A stretch of 64,000 nt of DNA from Phaeovulum sp. (GTDB lineage: Bacteria; Pseudomonadota; Alphaproteobacteria; Rhodobacterales; Rhodobacteraceae): contig NZ_JAUXPI010000002.1 of the NCBI RefSeq assembly GCF_030684035.1, positions 62,001 to 126,000 on the forward strand, written 5' to 3'. Below are positions 1-8,542 of the stretch, piece by piece. Position 1 is the stretch's first letter. Every line of letters begins with the position of its first letter. A model generated the notes under the pieces. The model did not search any database. It was not told where the DNA came from and worked only from the letters and a program-made list of their open reading frames with translations. The position numbers and the translations under genes are program-made.

Positions 1-97
1 CAGCGGCGCGCGGCTTGCAACCGGCGGCGTGCCGCAACGTGGCGGGTTGACGGCGGCGGGGAGGTTTGGCAGCGAGGCGGCGATGAGGGAGAGTGCC

Positions 98-628
98 ATG
101 TATCCATATGTCAGGCTGGCGAAAGAGGCGCTGAATTCTCGCAAGGCCCCGCCGTTGGGGCTGTTTGGCACGCATCTGAGCCGGCATGTCTGCTGGCCAT
201 GGGATATCGACCCCTGGATGGAGTTGAACAACGGCCGCGCGCTGACACTTTACGACCTCGGGCGGATACCGCTCGCCGCGCGCACCGGCTTGACGCAGGC
301 GGCGCGCGACAAGGGCTGGGGGCTGACCGTGGCCGGTGTCTCGGTGCGCTACCGCCGCCGGGTGCAGATGTTCCAACGCTTTGAAATGCGCAGCCGCCTG
401 ATCGGCTGGGATGCGAGGTTCTTCTATATCGAGCAGAGCATGTGGCGGGCGGGCGAATGCACCAACCAGATGCTGTTGCGAATGGCGGTGATCACCAAGG
501 GCGGGATGATAGCGCCAGCGCGGCTGGCGGCGGAGCTTGGCCATGCCGATGCCTCCCCGGCGCTGCCGCAATGGGTGCAGGCGTGGATTGACGCCGATGC
601 AACCCGGCCCTGGCCGCCCGCGCCCTGA
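98..628 (+). CDS. acyl-CoA thioesterase-family protein (hotdog fold)
   Basis: A 176-residue protein resembling the 4HBT/THEM6-like thioesterase family, which hydrolyses acyl-CoA thioesters. The segment around residues 38-56 (DPWMELNNGRALTLYD) matches the family's D-x-N-x-H-M-N-N-x-x-Y region that lies on the central hotdog helix; here the usual His-Met is Glu-Leu before the Asn-Asn. The ATG at 98 is preferred over the upstream ATG at 29 because a GAGGGAGAG ribosome site lies just before it and the extension has no family similarity. The substrate is unknown. An MFS gene follows 61 bp downstream on the same strand. Confidence 0.75.
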   Translation: MYPYVRLAKEALNSRKAPPLGLFGTHLSRHVCWPWDIDPWMELNNGRALTLYDLGRIPLAARTGLTQAARDKGWGLTVAGVSVRYRRRVQMFQRFEMRSRLIGWDARFFYIEQSMWRAGECTNQMLLRMAVITKGGMIAPARLAAELGHADASPALPQWVQAWIDADATRPWPPAP

Positions 629-689
629 TCCGCTTGCGCCGCGCGCCGATTTCGGGCTTGATCGACGGCATCGGGGCAGGGGGGGCAGC

Positions 690-2024
690 ATGGCGCGCGC
701 AAGCAGGAAAATCTGGGGCTGGTGGTTTTTCGACTGGGCGAGCCAACCCTACAACACCCTGCTCATCACCTTCATCTTCGCCCCCTACATGACCGAGCTT
801 CTGGGCAGCGGCACCGCCGCGCAGACGGTTTGGGGCTACGGCATCGGTGCCACCGGTTTTGTCATCGCCATTCTGGCACCGCTACTGGGTGCCGTGGCCG
901 ACAAGGCGGGTGGGCGGATGCGGTTCATCTGGCTTTTCTCGGTCATGTATGTCGTCGGGGCGTGGCTTTTGTGGTATGCGGCACCGGACAATTTCAATGT
1001 CTGGCTGGTGATGCTCGCCTTTGCCATCGGCATGATCGGCATGGAGTTTGCCACCACCTTCACCAACGCCATGCTGCCCGACCTTGGCCCGGCAGACGAG
1101 ATCGGGCGCATTTCCGGCTCTGGCTGGGCGTTCGGCTATCTTGGCGGCATGGTCGCGCTGATCGTCATGCTCACGCTTCTGGCCGAGAACGGCGAGGGCA
1201 AGACGCTGATCGGCATTGCGCCGATCTTCGGGCTTGATGCCGCGGCGCGCGAGGGCACGCGGTCGGTCGGGCCATTCACCGCGATCTGGTATGCGGTGTT
1301 CATGGTGCCGTTCTTTCTATGGGTGCGCGAAGTCCGCCGCCCCGGCATGGTATCAATCGGCACCGCCGTGCGCGGAGCCTGGCCGGAACTGCGCGAAACG
1401 CTGCGGCACCTGCCGCGCGACCGCAGCCTGTTCGCCTTTCTCATGGCCTCGATGTTTTACCGCGATGCGCTGAATGGCATCTACTACTTCGGTGGCATCT
1501 ACGCGGTGGGCGTGCTTGGCTGGTCGATCATCAGTGTCGGTATCTTCGGCATTCTGGGCACCATCACCGGGGCGACCTTTGCCTGGCTCGGCGGCAAGGC
1601 CGATGATCGATTTGGCCCGAAACCGGTCATCATCTTTGCGGTGGCGGTGCTGGCGCTGGTGGCGGTGGGCGTGGTCTTTGTTTCGCGCGGCTCGGTTTTC
1701 GGCTTCGCGGTGGGGCCGGAAAGCAAGCTGCCCGACATCGCTTTTTATCTGATCGGCGGGCTGATCGGGGCGGCGGGAGGCACCATGCAGGCGGCCAGCC
1801 GGTCGATGATGGTGCGCCAGGCCGACCCGGCGAAGATCACCGAAAGTTTCGGGCTTTATGCGCTGACCGGCAAGGCGACCTCATTCATTGCGCCGCTCAG
1901 CATCGGCGTGGTGACGCAATTGAGCGGCAGCCAGCAGATCGGCATAACGCCGCTGGTGGTGTTGTTCCTGACCGGGCTTGTGCTTATGATCTGGGTGAAA
2001 CCCGAGGGAGAGGCCAAGGCATGA
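690..2024 (+). CDS. MFS transporter, UMF1/Atg22-like family
   Basis: A 444-residue polytopic membrane protein with about 12 hydrophobic segments. The N-terminal WGWWFFDWASQPYNTL signature and the LAPLLGAVADKAGGR loop are typical of the UMF1 (unknown major facilitator)/Atg22-like branch of MFS permeases, thought to export small metabolites such as amino acids. The start at 690 follows a G-rich ribosome site and gives the family-typical N terminus; an in-frame extension to 537 would be proline/arginine-rich and overlap the previous gene. Its TGA overlaps the mepA ATG (ATGA), so the two are probably co-translated. Confidence 0.85.
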   Translation: MARASRKIWGWWFFDWASQPYNTLLITFIFAPYMTELLGSGTAAQTVWGYGIGATGFVIAILAPLLGAVADKAGGRMRFIWLFSVMYVVGAWLLWYAAPDNFNVWLVMLAFAIGMIGMEFATTFTNAMLPDLGPADEIGRISGSGWAFGYLGGMVALIVMLTLLAENGEGKTLIGIAPIFGLDAAAREGTRSVGPFTAIWYAVFMVPFFLWVREVRRPGMVSIGTAVRGAWPELRETLRHLPRDRSLFAFLMASMFYRDALNGIYYFGGIYAVGVLGWSIISVGIFGILGTITGATFAWLGGKADDRFGPKPVIIFAVAVLALVAVGVVFVSRGSVFGFAVGPESKLPDIAFYLIGGLIGAAGGTMQAASRSMMVRQADPAKITESFGLYALTGKATSFIAPLSIGVVTQLSGSQQIGITPLVVLFLTGLVLMIWVKPEGEAKA

Positions 2025-2908
2025 TCCGGGCATTGCTCGCCGCGCTGCTGCTTGCCACCCCTGCCGGGGCGGAACCGCTGGCGCGCACGCTTTTTGGGGC
2101 GGCCAAGGTGCCATCGCAGCAGGCGAGCGAGGCGATCGGGTCGTATGCAAGGGGTTGCGCCGCCGGGCTGGTGGCAATGCCGGAAAGCGGGCCGGGCTGG
2201 CAGGCGATGCGGCTGAGCCGCAACCGCTTCTGGGGCCAGCCGGCGATGATCGACTATCTGCAAGACCTGTCGCTTGTGGCGCAGGGGCTCGGCTGGGCCG
2301 GGCTTTACATTGGCGATATCAGCCAGCCGCGCGGCGGGCCGATGACCGGCGACCATGCCAGCCACCAGATCGGGCTTGATGCCGACATCTGGATGTTGCC
2401 GCCCCGGCGGCTCAATCTGAGCCGCGCCGAGCGCGAGGAAATTTCCTCGATTTCGGTGCGCACCGAGGACCAGCGCGCGGTGAATGCCAATTTCACCCCC
2501 GCCCATGCCGCACTTTTGCAAGCCGCCGCCTCTGACCCGAGGGTGGAACGGATTTTCGTTGCGGCGGCGGTGAAGCTGGAGATGTGCAAGACCGCAACCC
2601 GGCGCGATAAAACGTGGTTGCAGAAGATCAGGCCGATAGCCGGGCACAACACCCATTTCCATGTGCGGTTGCGCTGCCCGGAGGGTTCGGCAAGCTGTGT
2701 CACCCAGTCGCCCACGGTGGCCGAGCTTTCCGATGGCGGCAGCGGCTGCGATGCCACGCTCGACTGGTGGGTGACAACCTACCTTGAGCCACCAAAGCCG
2801 CCCGCGAACCCGCCGCCAAAGCCGACCACACCGCCGCCGCGCAATGCGCGCACCTTTCTCATGTCTGACCTTCCCGCTCAATGCGCCGCTGTTCTGGCCG
2901 CCGGCTGA
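2021..2908 (+). CDS. mepA: penicillin-insensitive murein endopeptidase MepA
   Basis: A 295-residue periplasmic M74 (LAS-type) metallopeptidase that cleaves D-Ala-meso-DAP cross-links in peptidoglycan. Residues 1-17 form a signal peptide ending in AGA. Zinc ligands fit H115 and D122 in HQIGLDAD and the HFH motif at about residues 212-214. The last 30 or so residues are proline-rich (PPKPPANPPPK...), a linker-like tail. The start codon overlaps the upstream MFS stop by 4 bp, and the 3' end overlaps the next gene by 28 bp. Confidence 0.93.
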   Translation: MIRALLAALLLATPAGAEPLARTLFGAAKVPSQQASEAIGSYARGCAAGLVAMPESGPGWQAMRLSRNRFWGQPAMIDYLQDLSLVAQGLGWAGLYIGDISQPRGGPMTGDHASHQIGLDADIWMLPPRRLNLSRAEREEISSISVRTEDQRAVNANFTPAHAALLQAAASDPRVERIFVAAAVKLEMCKTATRRDKTWLQKIRPIAGHNTHFHVRLRCPEGSASCVTQSPTVAELSDGGSGCDATLDWWVTTYLEPPKPPANPPPKPTTPPPRNARTFLMSDLPAQCAAVLAAG

Positions 2909-3777
2909 GCGCGGCGCTTCTGGTGCTGGTGCTTGGCACCGGCGCATGCAGCGCCGACGGGCTTGCCGAATACCTCGGCTCGGTCATCTGGGCCGATGCC
3001 GACCCGGCGTTTGGCGGCTTTTCAGGTATTGATGTGGCGGCCGACGGAGCGAGCTTTCTGGCGCTGTCGGACCGGGCAACGCTCTGGCGCGGGCGCATCT
3101 TGCGCGACCGCGAGGGCCGCATGACCGGTGCCGAGGCGCTCGGGCATGATCTGCTGCACGACGCCGAAGGCGCACCGCTGCGCGGCTATCTGACCGATTC
3201 CGAGGGGTTGGCGCTGGCCGAAGACGGCAGCATTTATGTGAGTTTCGAGGGCCTGGCGCGGGTGGTGCGCTACCCCAGCGCCGGTGCCGCATCCGAACCG
3301 CTGCCGCGCCCGGAGGCATTCAAGGCGATGCAGTCGAATGCGTCACTGGAAGCGTTGGCAATCGGTCCGGATGGCACGCTTTACACCCTGCCCGAACGCT
3401 CGGGCGGGCAGGCTGTGCCTTTCCCGGTGTGGCGGTTTCGCGGCGGGGTCTGGGACCAGCCCTTTGAGGTGCCGCGCGATGGCAACTGGCTGCCGGTGGG
3501 GGCCGATATTGGCCCCGACGGGCGGTTTTATCTGCTGGAGCGCGACTTCTGGGGGCTGCTCGGGTTTCTCAGCCGGGCGCGGCGGTTCGATCTGACCGAG
3601 GCAGGCCTTGCGGGCGAGACCCTGCTTTTCGAGACGGCGGCGCGGGTGCACGACAATCTGGAAGGCATCGCGGTGTGGCGCGACGGGGCGGGCGACATCA
3701 GGCTGACGCTGATCGCCGACAACAACTTTCGCGGCTTTCAGCGCAACGAGATTGCCGAATACCGCGTCAGGGATTGA
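2881..3777 (+). CDS. esterase-like activity of phytase family protein
   Basis: A 298-residue exported protein of the phytase-like (esterase-like activity of phytase) family, predicted to be a beta-propeller. It has an N-terminal hydrophobic segment (LSAALLVLVLGTGACSADG); the Cys could be a lipid anchor, although Thr at -3 is unusual for a lipobox. Family blocks include FGGFSGIDVAADGASFLALSDRA, SLEALAIGPDGTLYTLPE and HDNLEGIAVWRD near the C terminus. It overlaps mepA by 28 bp, suggesting co-expression. The true substrate is unknown and the phytase name is only by homology. Confidence 0.8.
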   Translation: MRRCSGRRLSAALLVLVLGTGACSADGLAEYLGSVIWADADPAFGGFSGIDVAADGASFLALSDRATLWRGRILRDREGRMTGAEALGHDLLHDAEGAPLRGYLTDSEGLALAEDGSIYVSFEGLARVVRYPSAGAASEPLPRPEAFKAMQSNASLEALAIGPDGTLYTLPERSGGQAVPFPVWRFRGGVWDQPFEVPRDGNWLPVGADIGPDGRFYLLERDFWGLLGFLSRARRFDLTEAGLAGETLLFETAARVHDNLEGIAVWRDGAGDIRLTLIADNNFRGFQRNEIAEYRVRD

Positions 3778-3862
3778 CGCGGGCCACCGCAAGCGCGTAA
3801 GGCGCGCTGCCCGCGACGGTCGCGGGCCAAGTTTCCGCCACCTTGTCAAAACGGATGATCCC

Positions 3863-4468
3863 ATGACCCGCTACCTTCCCGGCATTCTTGCCATGTCCGC
3901 CCTTGTGGTGGCTTCGAACATTCTGGTGCAGTTTCTTTTTGGCAACTGGCTGACCTGGGGTGCCTTTACCTATCCATTCGCCTTTCTCGTCAATGATGTG
4001 ATGAACCGTGTCCATGGCCCGGACGCCGCCAAGAGGGTGGTGCTGGCGGGGTTCGGCGTGGGCGTTGTCTGCTCGCTGGTCGCGGCGGGCCTGAACCTCA
4101 CCACCCTGCGCATCGCGCTTGGGTCGGGGCTGGCGTTCGTGGTCGCGCAGATGACCGACGTGGTGGTGTTTGACCGGTTGCGCGCGGGCCAATGGTGGCG
4201 CGCGCCGCTGGTTTCGACGCTGATCGGGGCAACGCTCGATACGGCGATCTTCTTCAGCGTGGCATTTGCGGCGGTGTTCGTTTTCCTTGAACCGGGCGGT
4301 GATACGGGCTGGGCGACAGAGCTGGTGCCGATGCTTGGCAGTGGCCCCGAAGCGCCGCTCTGGGTGTCGCTTGCACTGGCCGATCTGGGGGTGAAACTGG
4401 CGCTCGCGCTTCTGGCGCTGCCGCTATTTCGCATCATTGTGAAGAGACTAATCGCAGGCGTTGCGTAA
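3863..4468 (+). CDS. yhhQ: queuosine precursor transporter (YhhQ/QPTR, Vut_1 family)
   Basis: A 201-residue inner-membrane protein with about six hydrophobic helices, matching the YhhQ/VUT family that imports queuosine precursors (preQ0/preQ1) for tRNA modification. Diagnostic stretches are WLTWGAFTYPFAFLVNDVMNR (N-terminal third), FVVAQMTDVVVFDRLR and WWRAPLVSTLIGATLDTAIFF. The ATG at 3863 gives the family N terminus; an extension to 3752 would be basic and overlap the previous gene. I saw no convincing preQ1 riboswitch in the 85-bp 5' gap. A separate RNA unit begins directly after the stop codon. Confidence 0.88.
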   Translation: MTRYLPGILAMSALVVASNILVQFLFGNWLTWGAFTYPFAFLVNDVMNRVHGPDAAKRVVLAGFGVGVVCSLVAAGLNLTTLRIALGSGLAFVVAQMTDVVVFDRLRAGQWWRAPLVSTLIGATLDTAIFFSVAFAAVFVFLEPGGDTGWATELVPMLGSGPEAPLWVSLALADLGVKLALALLALPLFRIIVKRLIAGVA

Positions 4469-4474
4469 AAACTT

Positions 4475-4498
4475 TTGACAAACACAAAATCTGTGTCA
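4475..4498 (+). promoter_or_regulatory. candidate sigma-70 -35 box with overlapping dyad, start of small RNA unit
   Basis: A consensus TTGACA (4475-4480) lies 7 bp after the yhhQ stop. Only a weak -10 (AGCTTG, about 4498) occurs at 17-bp spacing. The interval also holds an ACACA-AAATC-TGTGT inverted repeat (4482-4496) that could be a repressor site. Placement upstream of an RNA unit ending in a clear terminator supports promoter function. Confidence 0.4.
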
Positions 4499-4539
4499 GC
4501 TTGCAGGTAACGGTAACACGAGCGAAAGGAGGTGGTCCA

Positions 4540-4596
4540 GTGTCGAGAGTGATATTGGAGAGAGGTGTCGGGACAGTCAGGGGGGCCGTTGCCTGA
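4540..4596 (+). CDS. 18-residue peptide frame inside the small RNA unit
   Basis: A GTG-initiated frame (VSRVILERGVGTVRGAVA, then TGA) begins two bases after an unusually long Shine-Dalgarno core, so the spacing is tight if measured from GGTCC but normal (about 7-8 nt) from AGGAGG. Its 3' end overlaps the left arm of the long stem, so translation would disrupt that helix. No function is recognised. It could be a true small protein or a leader whose translation senses something; it could also be fortuitous. Confidence 0.35.
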   Translation: MSRVILERGVGTVRGAVA

Positions 4597-4676
4597 GGGC
4601 AAACCCAAGGGTTACCAACCCTGACTGGGACCAGTCGGCAACGACCCCCTAACTGGCCCATCTCCGTAGATCTCGA

Positions 4677-4703
4677 GGGCCGCCCGGCAACGGGCGGCCT
4701 TTC
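4677..4703 (+). terminator. intrinsic terminator of the small RNA unit
   Basis: A perfect 9-bp stem, GGCCGCCCG (4678-4686) and CGGGCGGCC (4691-4699), with a GCAA tetraloop is followed by TTTC. This is the strongest Rho-independent terminator in this stretch. Confidence 0.8.
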
Positions 4704-4712
4704 GATTGGCAG

Positions 4713-4760
4713 CCGGGGGCGCTGCCCCCGGACCCCCGGGGTATTTGAGACAAGGAAGAG
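4713..4760. repeat. dispersed intergenic repeat, copy a
   Basis: CCGGGGGCGCTGCCCCCGG hairpin followed by ACCCCCGGGGTATTTGAGACAAGGAAGAG. The same layout (G/C hairpin, ACCCCCG, GGGTATTT, purine-rich AAGA end) recurs at 15932-15985 and 59846-59894, with diverged relatives elsewhere in this window. Confidence 0.65.
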
Positions 4761-4802
4761 GCAGGGGCGGGGTGCGCTCTGCCGGGACGCAGGCTTTTGG
4801 GC

Positions 4803-5225
4803 ATGTTGCGGATCAATGACGCCATAGCGATAGCCGACTGGGAACTGGTCGAGAGCTTCACCCGCGCGCAGGGGCCGGGCGGGCAGAACGTCAACAAGGT
4901 TTCCTCGGCGGTCGAATTGCGCTTCGAAGCCGCGCGCAGCCCGCATCTCGGGCCCGCTGTCAAGGCGCGGCTGAAACGGCTGGCGGGGCGGCGCTGGACG
5001 CTGGACGGGGCAATTGTCATCCGCGCCGAGGAGACCCGCAGCCAGGCGCAAAACCGCGCCCTGGCGCGCGAGCGGCTGGCCGAAATGATCCGCGAGGCGC
5101 TGGTGGTGCCAAAGCGGCGGCTGGCGACAAAACCGACACTGGGCAGCCAGAGGCGGCGGCTTGCGGCAAAGACCGAACGCGGCGAGGTCAAGGTGATGCG
5201 CGGCAAGGTGGCTGATGACGATTAG
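4803..5225 (+). CDS. arfB: peptidyl-tRNA hydrolase ArfB (ribosome rescue)
   Basis: A 140-residue codon-independent release factor that hydrolyses peptidyl-tRNA on stalled ribosomes. The catalytic GGQ is at residues 26-28 in the GPGGQNVNKVSSAVEL motif, and the C-terminal tail (about residues 95-140) is rich in Arg/Lys, as needed to enter the empty mRNA channel. The ATG at 4803 is chosen; a TTG two codons upstream is possible. The 3' end overlaps the Nudix gene start by 11 bp, suggesting coupled translation. Confidence 0.9.
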   Translation: MLRINDAIAIADWELVESFTRAQGPGGQNVNKVSSAVELRFEAARSPHLGPAVKARLKRLAGRRWTLDGAIVIRAEETRSQAQNRALARERLAEMIREALVVPKRRLATKPTLGSQRRRLAAKTERGEVKVMRGKVADDD

Positions 5226-5685
5226 TCCGATGACCCGCGCCGCGAATGTTCTGCGCCGCTGGCTGGTGCGGTTCTTCAGCCGCCGCCTGCCTTCGTTGCA
5301 GGTCGGGGCGCTTTGTCTGCGCGGGCGGCCGGGGCGGCGCGAGGTGCTGCTGGTCTCGTCGCTTGGCACCGGACGCTGGATCATTCCCAAAGGCTGGCCG
5401 ATGCGCGGGCGCACGCTCGCCGAAGCGGCGCTGCGCGAAGCCTGGGAGGAGGCGGGGGTGCAGGGCGAGGTGGGCGCGCTGCCCTTTGGCAGCTTTGGCT
5501 ATGCCAAGCAGCGCGAAAGCGCCGCGCCGACGCCCTGCGAAGTGCAGGTGTTCATCGTCAAGGTCAGCGGGCTTGACGCGGATTATCCCGAGGCGGGGCA
5601 GCGGGTGCGGCGCTGGGTACGCCCGATCGAGGCGGTGGCGATGGTGGATGAGCCGGGGCTGAGGGCGCTCATCGGCGGGCTCTGA
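5215..5685 (+). CDS. Nudix hydrolase (DIPP-like)
   Basis: A 156-residue Nudix-fold phosphohydrolase. The Nudix box spans about residues 60-82 with the invariant core R74-E75-x-x-E78-E79-x-G; the first Glu of the classical G-x5-E spacing is Arg (GWPMRGR), as in PKGWPMxGR-type members. IIPKGWP resembles diadenosine/diphosphoinositol polyphosphate hydrolases, but the substrate is not predictable. The start overlaps arfB; an alternative ATG lies five codons in (5230). Confidence 0.82.
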   Translation: MTISPMTRAANVLRRWLVRFFSRRLPSLQVGALCLRGRPGRREVLLVSSLGTGRWIIPKGWPMRGRTLAEAALREAWEEAGVQGEVGALPFGSFGYAKQRESAAPTPCEVQVFIVKVSGLDADYPEAGQRVRRWVRPIEAVAMVDEPGLRALIGGL

Positions 5686-5764
5686 GCTGATTGGCAGTTG
5701 TCACGCGCAACGGTTCCGGCTACCCCGCTGACCGAATGTAACGGTTGCACGACGGATTTGTGAC

Positions 5765-7237
5765 ATGGCCTTGCCGCCGCAAAACCAGTGGAAAACGCTC
5801 GACAAGGACCTCGGCCGGATCGACCGGCTGGAGGAGGCGACGCATTTCGTGGCACGGCCGCTGGTGGCACCGGGCATTGCACTGGCCTTCGTGGCGCTGA
5901 CCGGGATCGGCGCGGCGGTGTTCTTTGGTGCCCAGCCGGGGGCGCTGGTGGTGATCGCGGCGGCGGTGATAGGTGCCTATATGGCGCTCAACATCGGTGC
6001 CAATGATGTAGCCAACAACATGGGCCCGGCGGTGGGTGCCAATGCGCTGACCCTTGGCGGGGCGCTGTTGATTGCCGCGGTGTTCGAAACCGCGGGGGCG
6101 CTGATTGCCGGGGGGGATGTGGTCAAGACCATTTCCGCGGGGATCGTGGCACCCGGTGCCTTCGAGCACACTGCGACCTTCATCTGGGCGATGATGGCGG
6201 CGCTGCTGGCGGCGGCGCTGTGGCTTAATCTCGCGACATGGTTCGGGGCACCGGTTTCGACCACGCATTCGATCGTTGGCGGCGTGGTGGGGGCGGGCAT
6301 CGCGGCGGGCGGCATGGATGCGGTCAACTGGGTGGCGATGGGGCGCATCGCCTTGAGCTGGATAATTTCGCCGGTGCTCGGCGGGCTGATTGCGGCTCTG
6401 TTTCTGGCCCTCATCAAGGCCCGCATCATGTATGCCGAAGACAAGATCGCGGCAGCGCGGCGCTGGGTGCCGGTGCTGATCGGCATCATGGCGGGGGCAT
6501 TTGCCGCCTATCTGGCGCTGAAAGGGCTGAGCAAGGTCGTCAAGATCGATCTGGCTTCAGCTGTGACCATCGGCTTTTCGGTCGGGGTGGTCGCCTGGGG
6601 CGTGATGGTGCCGGTGATCCGGCGGCAGTCCGAGGCCATGGAGAACCGCAAGAAATCGCTCAAGCGGCTGTTCGCGGTGCCGTTGGTGGTTTCCGCCGCG
6701 CTGCTGTCGTTCGCGCATGGTGCCAATGACGTGGCAAATGCGGTGGGGCCGCTTGCCGCGATCGTGCATGCAGTCGGCGAAGGCGATGCGGGCGCATCAG
6801 TCGTTGCGATTCCGATCTGGGTGATGACGATCGGCGCGGGCGGCATTTCGTTTGGTCTGGTGCTGTTCGGGCCGAAGCTCATTCGCATTGTCGGCAACGA
6901 GATCACCAAGCTCAACCCGATGCGCGCCTATTGCGTGGCGCTTTCTGCTGCGGTGACGGTGATCGTCGCTTCGTGGCTGGGCCTGCCGGTTTCCTCGACG
7001 CATATTGCGGTGGGCGCGGTGTTCGGCGTCGGGTTCTTTCGCGAATGGCATGCCGAGCGGCGGGCCCGGGCGCTGGGCCTTGTCAAGGGTAAGGTAGTTC
7101 CGCCAGAGGAACGGCGGCGGCGCAAGCTGGTGCGGCGCTCGCATCTGATCGCGGTCGCGGCGGCTTGGGTGATTACGGTGCCCGCCTCGGCGGCGCTTTC
7201 GGCGCTGGTGTTTGCGGTGCTCCGCTTCATCGCCTGA
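5765..7237 (+). CDS. pit: inorganic phosphate transporter, PitA family
   Basis: A 490-residue PiT-family permease that imports phosphate (as metal-phosphate) using the proton or sodium gradient. Both inverted-repeat signatures are present: GANDVANNMGPAVGA near residue 79 and AHGANDVANAVGPLAA near residue 318. Around 10-12 hydrophobic helices flank a central cytoplasmic loop (RRQSEAMENRKKSLKR). The 79-bp upstream gap shows no clear Pho box. It is convergent with pncB, with 8 bp between stops. Confidence 0.92.
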   Translation: MALPPQNQWKTLDKDLGRIDRLEEATHFVARPLVAPGIALAFVALTGIGAAVFFGAQPGALVVIAAAVIGAYMALNIGANDVANNMGPAVGANALTLGGALLIAAVFETAGALIAGGDVVKTISAGIVAPGAFEHTATFIWAMMAALLAAALWLNLATWFGAPVSTTHSIVGGVVGAGIAAGGMDAVNWVAMGRIALSWIISPVLGGLIAALFLALIKARIMYAEDKIAAARRWVPVLIGIMAGAFAAYLALKGLSKVVKIDLASAVTIGFSVGVVAWGVMVPVIRRQSEAMENRKKSLKRLFAVPLVVSAALLSFAHGANDVANAVGPLAAIVHAVGEGDAGASVVAIPIWVMTIGAGGISFGLVLFGPKLIRIVGNEITKLNPMRAYCVALSAAVTVIVASWLGLPVSSTHIAVGAVFGVGFFREWHAERRARALGLVKGKVVPPEERRRRKLVRRSHLIAVAAAWVITVPASAALSALVFAVLRFIA

Positions 7238-7245
7238 CGCCGGGT

Positions 7246-8541
7246 TCAGACCATGACCGGGCGCGCCACCTGTGCACCGACGCCGAACACCCGCTTGTAG
7301 CGCTCGATCTCGGCGGCGGGGCCCATTGCCTTCATCGGGTTGTCGGAAAGCTTGACCGTGGCGCGGCCGTTCGCCGAGACCGCCTTGCACACCAGGCTGA
7401 AGGGCGCGAGGCCATCGCCCGCTACGAGGCCGCGAAAGTCGTTGGTCAAAAGCGTGCCCCAACCGAACGAGACCTTTACCCGGCCGGCAAAGCGCGCCTG
7501 AAGCGAGAGGATGGTTTCAACGTCGAGCCCGTCGGAAAAGATCACCAGTTTTTCGCGCGGGTCTTCGCCGCGCGATTTCCACCAGGCAATGGCGGTCTCC
7601 GCACCCTCCACCGGGTCACCGCTGTCGATGCGGATGCCGGTCCAGGATGCAAGCCAATCCGGCGCGCGTTCAAGAAACCCGGCGGTGCCATAGGTATCGG
7701 GCAAGATGATGCGCAGGTTGCCTTCGTGTTCTTCCTGCCAGTCGGCGAGCACCCGGTAGGGGGCCTGGCGCAACTCCTCGTCGCTGTCGGCAAGGGCGGC
7801 ATAGACCATCGGCAATTCATGCGCGTTGGTGCCGATTGCCTCGATGTCGCGGCGCATGGCGATCAGGCAGTTCGAGGTGCCGGTAAAGCTGCTTCCCAAC
7901 CCCTCCATCATCGCCTGCACGCACCAATCCTGCCAGAGGAAGGAATGCCTGCGGCGGGTGCCGAAATCGGCGATGCGCGGTGTCGCGCCCGAGGCGCGCA
8001 AACGTTCGACCTTTTCCCAAAGGCGGGTCATGGCGCGGGCGTAGAGCACCTGCAGCTCGAACCGGCCCATGTCTTTCAGCACGGCGCGTGAGCGCAGTTC
8101 CATCAGCACCGCAAGCGCCGGGATTTCCCACATCATCACATCGGGCCAGTCGCCCTCGAAGGTCAGCTCATACTGGCCATCGCGCCGTTCCAGGTGATAG
8201 GGCGGCAGGCGGAAGCCTTCGAACCACTCCATGAAGTCGGGGCGGAACATCTGGCGTTTGCCATAGAACATGTTGCCCCGCAGCCAGGTGCTTTCGCCGC
8301 GGCTGAGCGACAGCGTGCGCAGGTAGTCGAGCTGCTCGCGCAGCTCGCCCTCGTCCACGAGATCGGCCATGCGGATCTTGCGCGACCGGTTGATCAGGCT
8401 GAACGTCACCTGGGTGCCAGGGCGATTGCGAAACACCGACTGGCACATGAGCAGCTTGTAGAAGTCGGTATCGATCAGGCTGCGCACGATCGGGTCGATC
8501 TTCCACTTGTGGTCATAGACGCGGCTGGCGATGTCGGCCAT
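7246..8541 (-). CDS. pncB: nicotinate phosphoribosyltransferase
   Basis: A 431-residue enzyme that converts nicotinate and PRPP to nicotinate mononucleotide in NAD salvage. Family blocks include [16 protein letters not shown] at the N terminus, the phosphoribosyl-binding region [14 protein letters not shown] and a C-terminal [13 protein letters not shown]. The start at 8541 gives the normal N terminus; an in-frame extension to 8595 lies inside pncA. It begins immediately after the pncA stop (1-bp gap) on the same strand, so nicotinamidase and PncB form a two-step salvage operon. Confidence 0.95.
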   Translation of the reverse strand: MADIASRVYDHKWKIDPIVRSLIDTDFYKLLMCQSVFRNRPGTQVTFSLINRSRKIRMADLVDEGELREQLDYLRTLSLSRGESTWLRGNMFYGKRQMFRPDFMEWFEGFRLPPYHLERRDGQYELTFEGDWPDVMMWEIPALAVLMELRSRAVLKDMGRFELQVLYARAMTRLWEKVERLRASGATPRIADFGTRRRHSFLWQDWCVQAMMEGLGSSFTGTSNCLIAMRRDIEAIGTNAHELPMVYAALADSDEELRQAPYRVLADWQEEHEGNLRIILPDTYGTAGFLERAPDWLASWTGIRIDSGDPVEGAETAIAWWKSRGEDPREKLVIFSDGLDVETILSLQARFAGRVKVSFGWGTLLTNDFRGLVAGDGLAPFSLVCKAVSANGRATVKLSDNPMKAMGPAAEIERYKRVFGVGAQVARPVMV

Positions 8542-8542
8542 G

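Larger units (their letters stand above)
4505..4703 (+). ncRNA. structured small RNA / leader-type transcription unit (undescribed)
   Basis: Between yhhQ and arfB lies a short unit with its own -35 box and terminator. It holds an extended Shine-Dalgarno (GAAAGGAGGTGGTCC, 4524-4538) complementary to almost the whole 16S rRNA tail, then an 18-codon frame. Next comes a 13-bp stem, GGGGGCCGTTGCC (4581-4593) with GGCAACGACCCCC (4637-4649), with one C-A mismatch. It encloses hairpins 4608-4613/4617-4622 and 4623-4628/4631-4636. A competing exact 9-bp pairing is CAGTCAGGG (4574-4582) with CCCTGACTG (4619-4627). It is not 6S, SRP, tmRNA or RNase P RNA by sequence. The 5' end is approximate. Confidence 0.55.

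Noticed and set aside
3778-3862. Possible preQ1 riboswitch upstream of the yhhQ transporter gene
   Set aside because: The 85-bp gap has a GC hairpin but not the C-rich loop and A-rich tail of preQ1-I, nor the layout of types II or III.
4540-4703. Small RNA unit as 6S, SRP, tmRNA or RNase P RNA
   Set aside because: None of the conserved cores of these RNAs (for example the SRP GGAAGGAAGC loop or the RNase P GAGGAAAGTCCGGGC box) is present, and the fold differs.
5686-5764. Pho box upstream of the pit transporter
   Set aside because: The gap contains GTTGTCAC-like and GTAACGGTTG words, but no pair of 7-bp PhoB half-sites at the right spacing.
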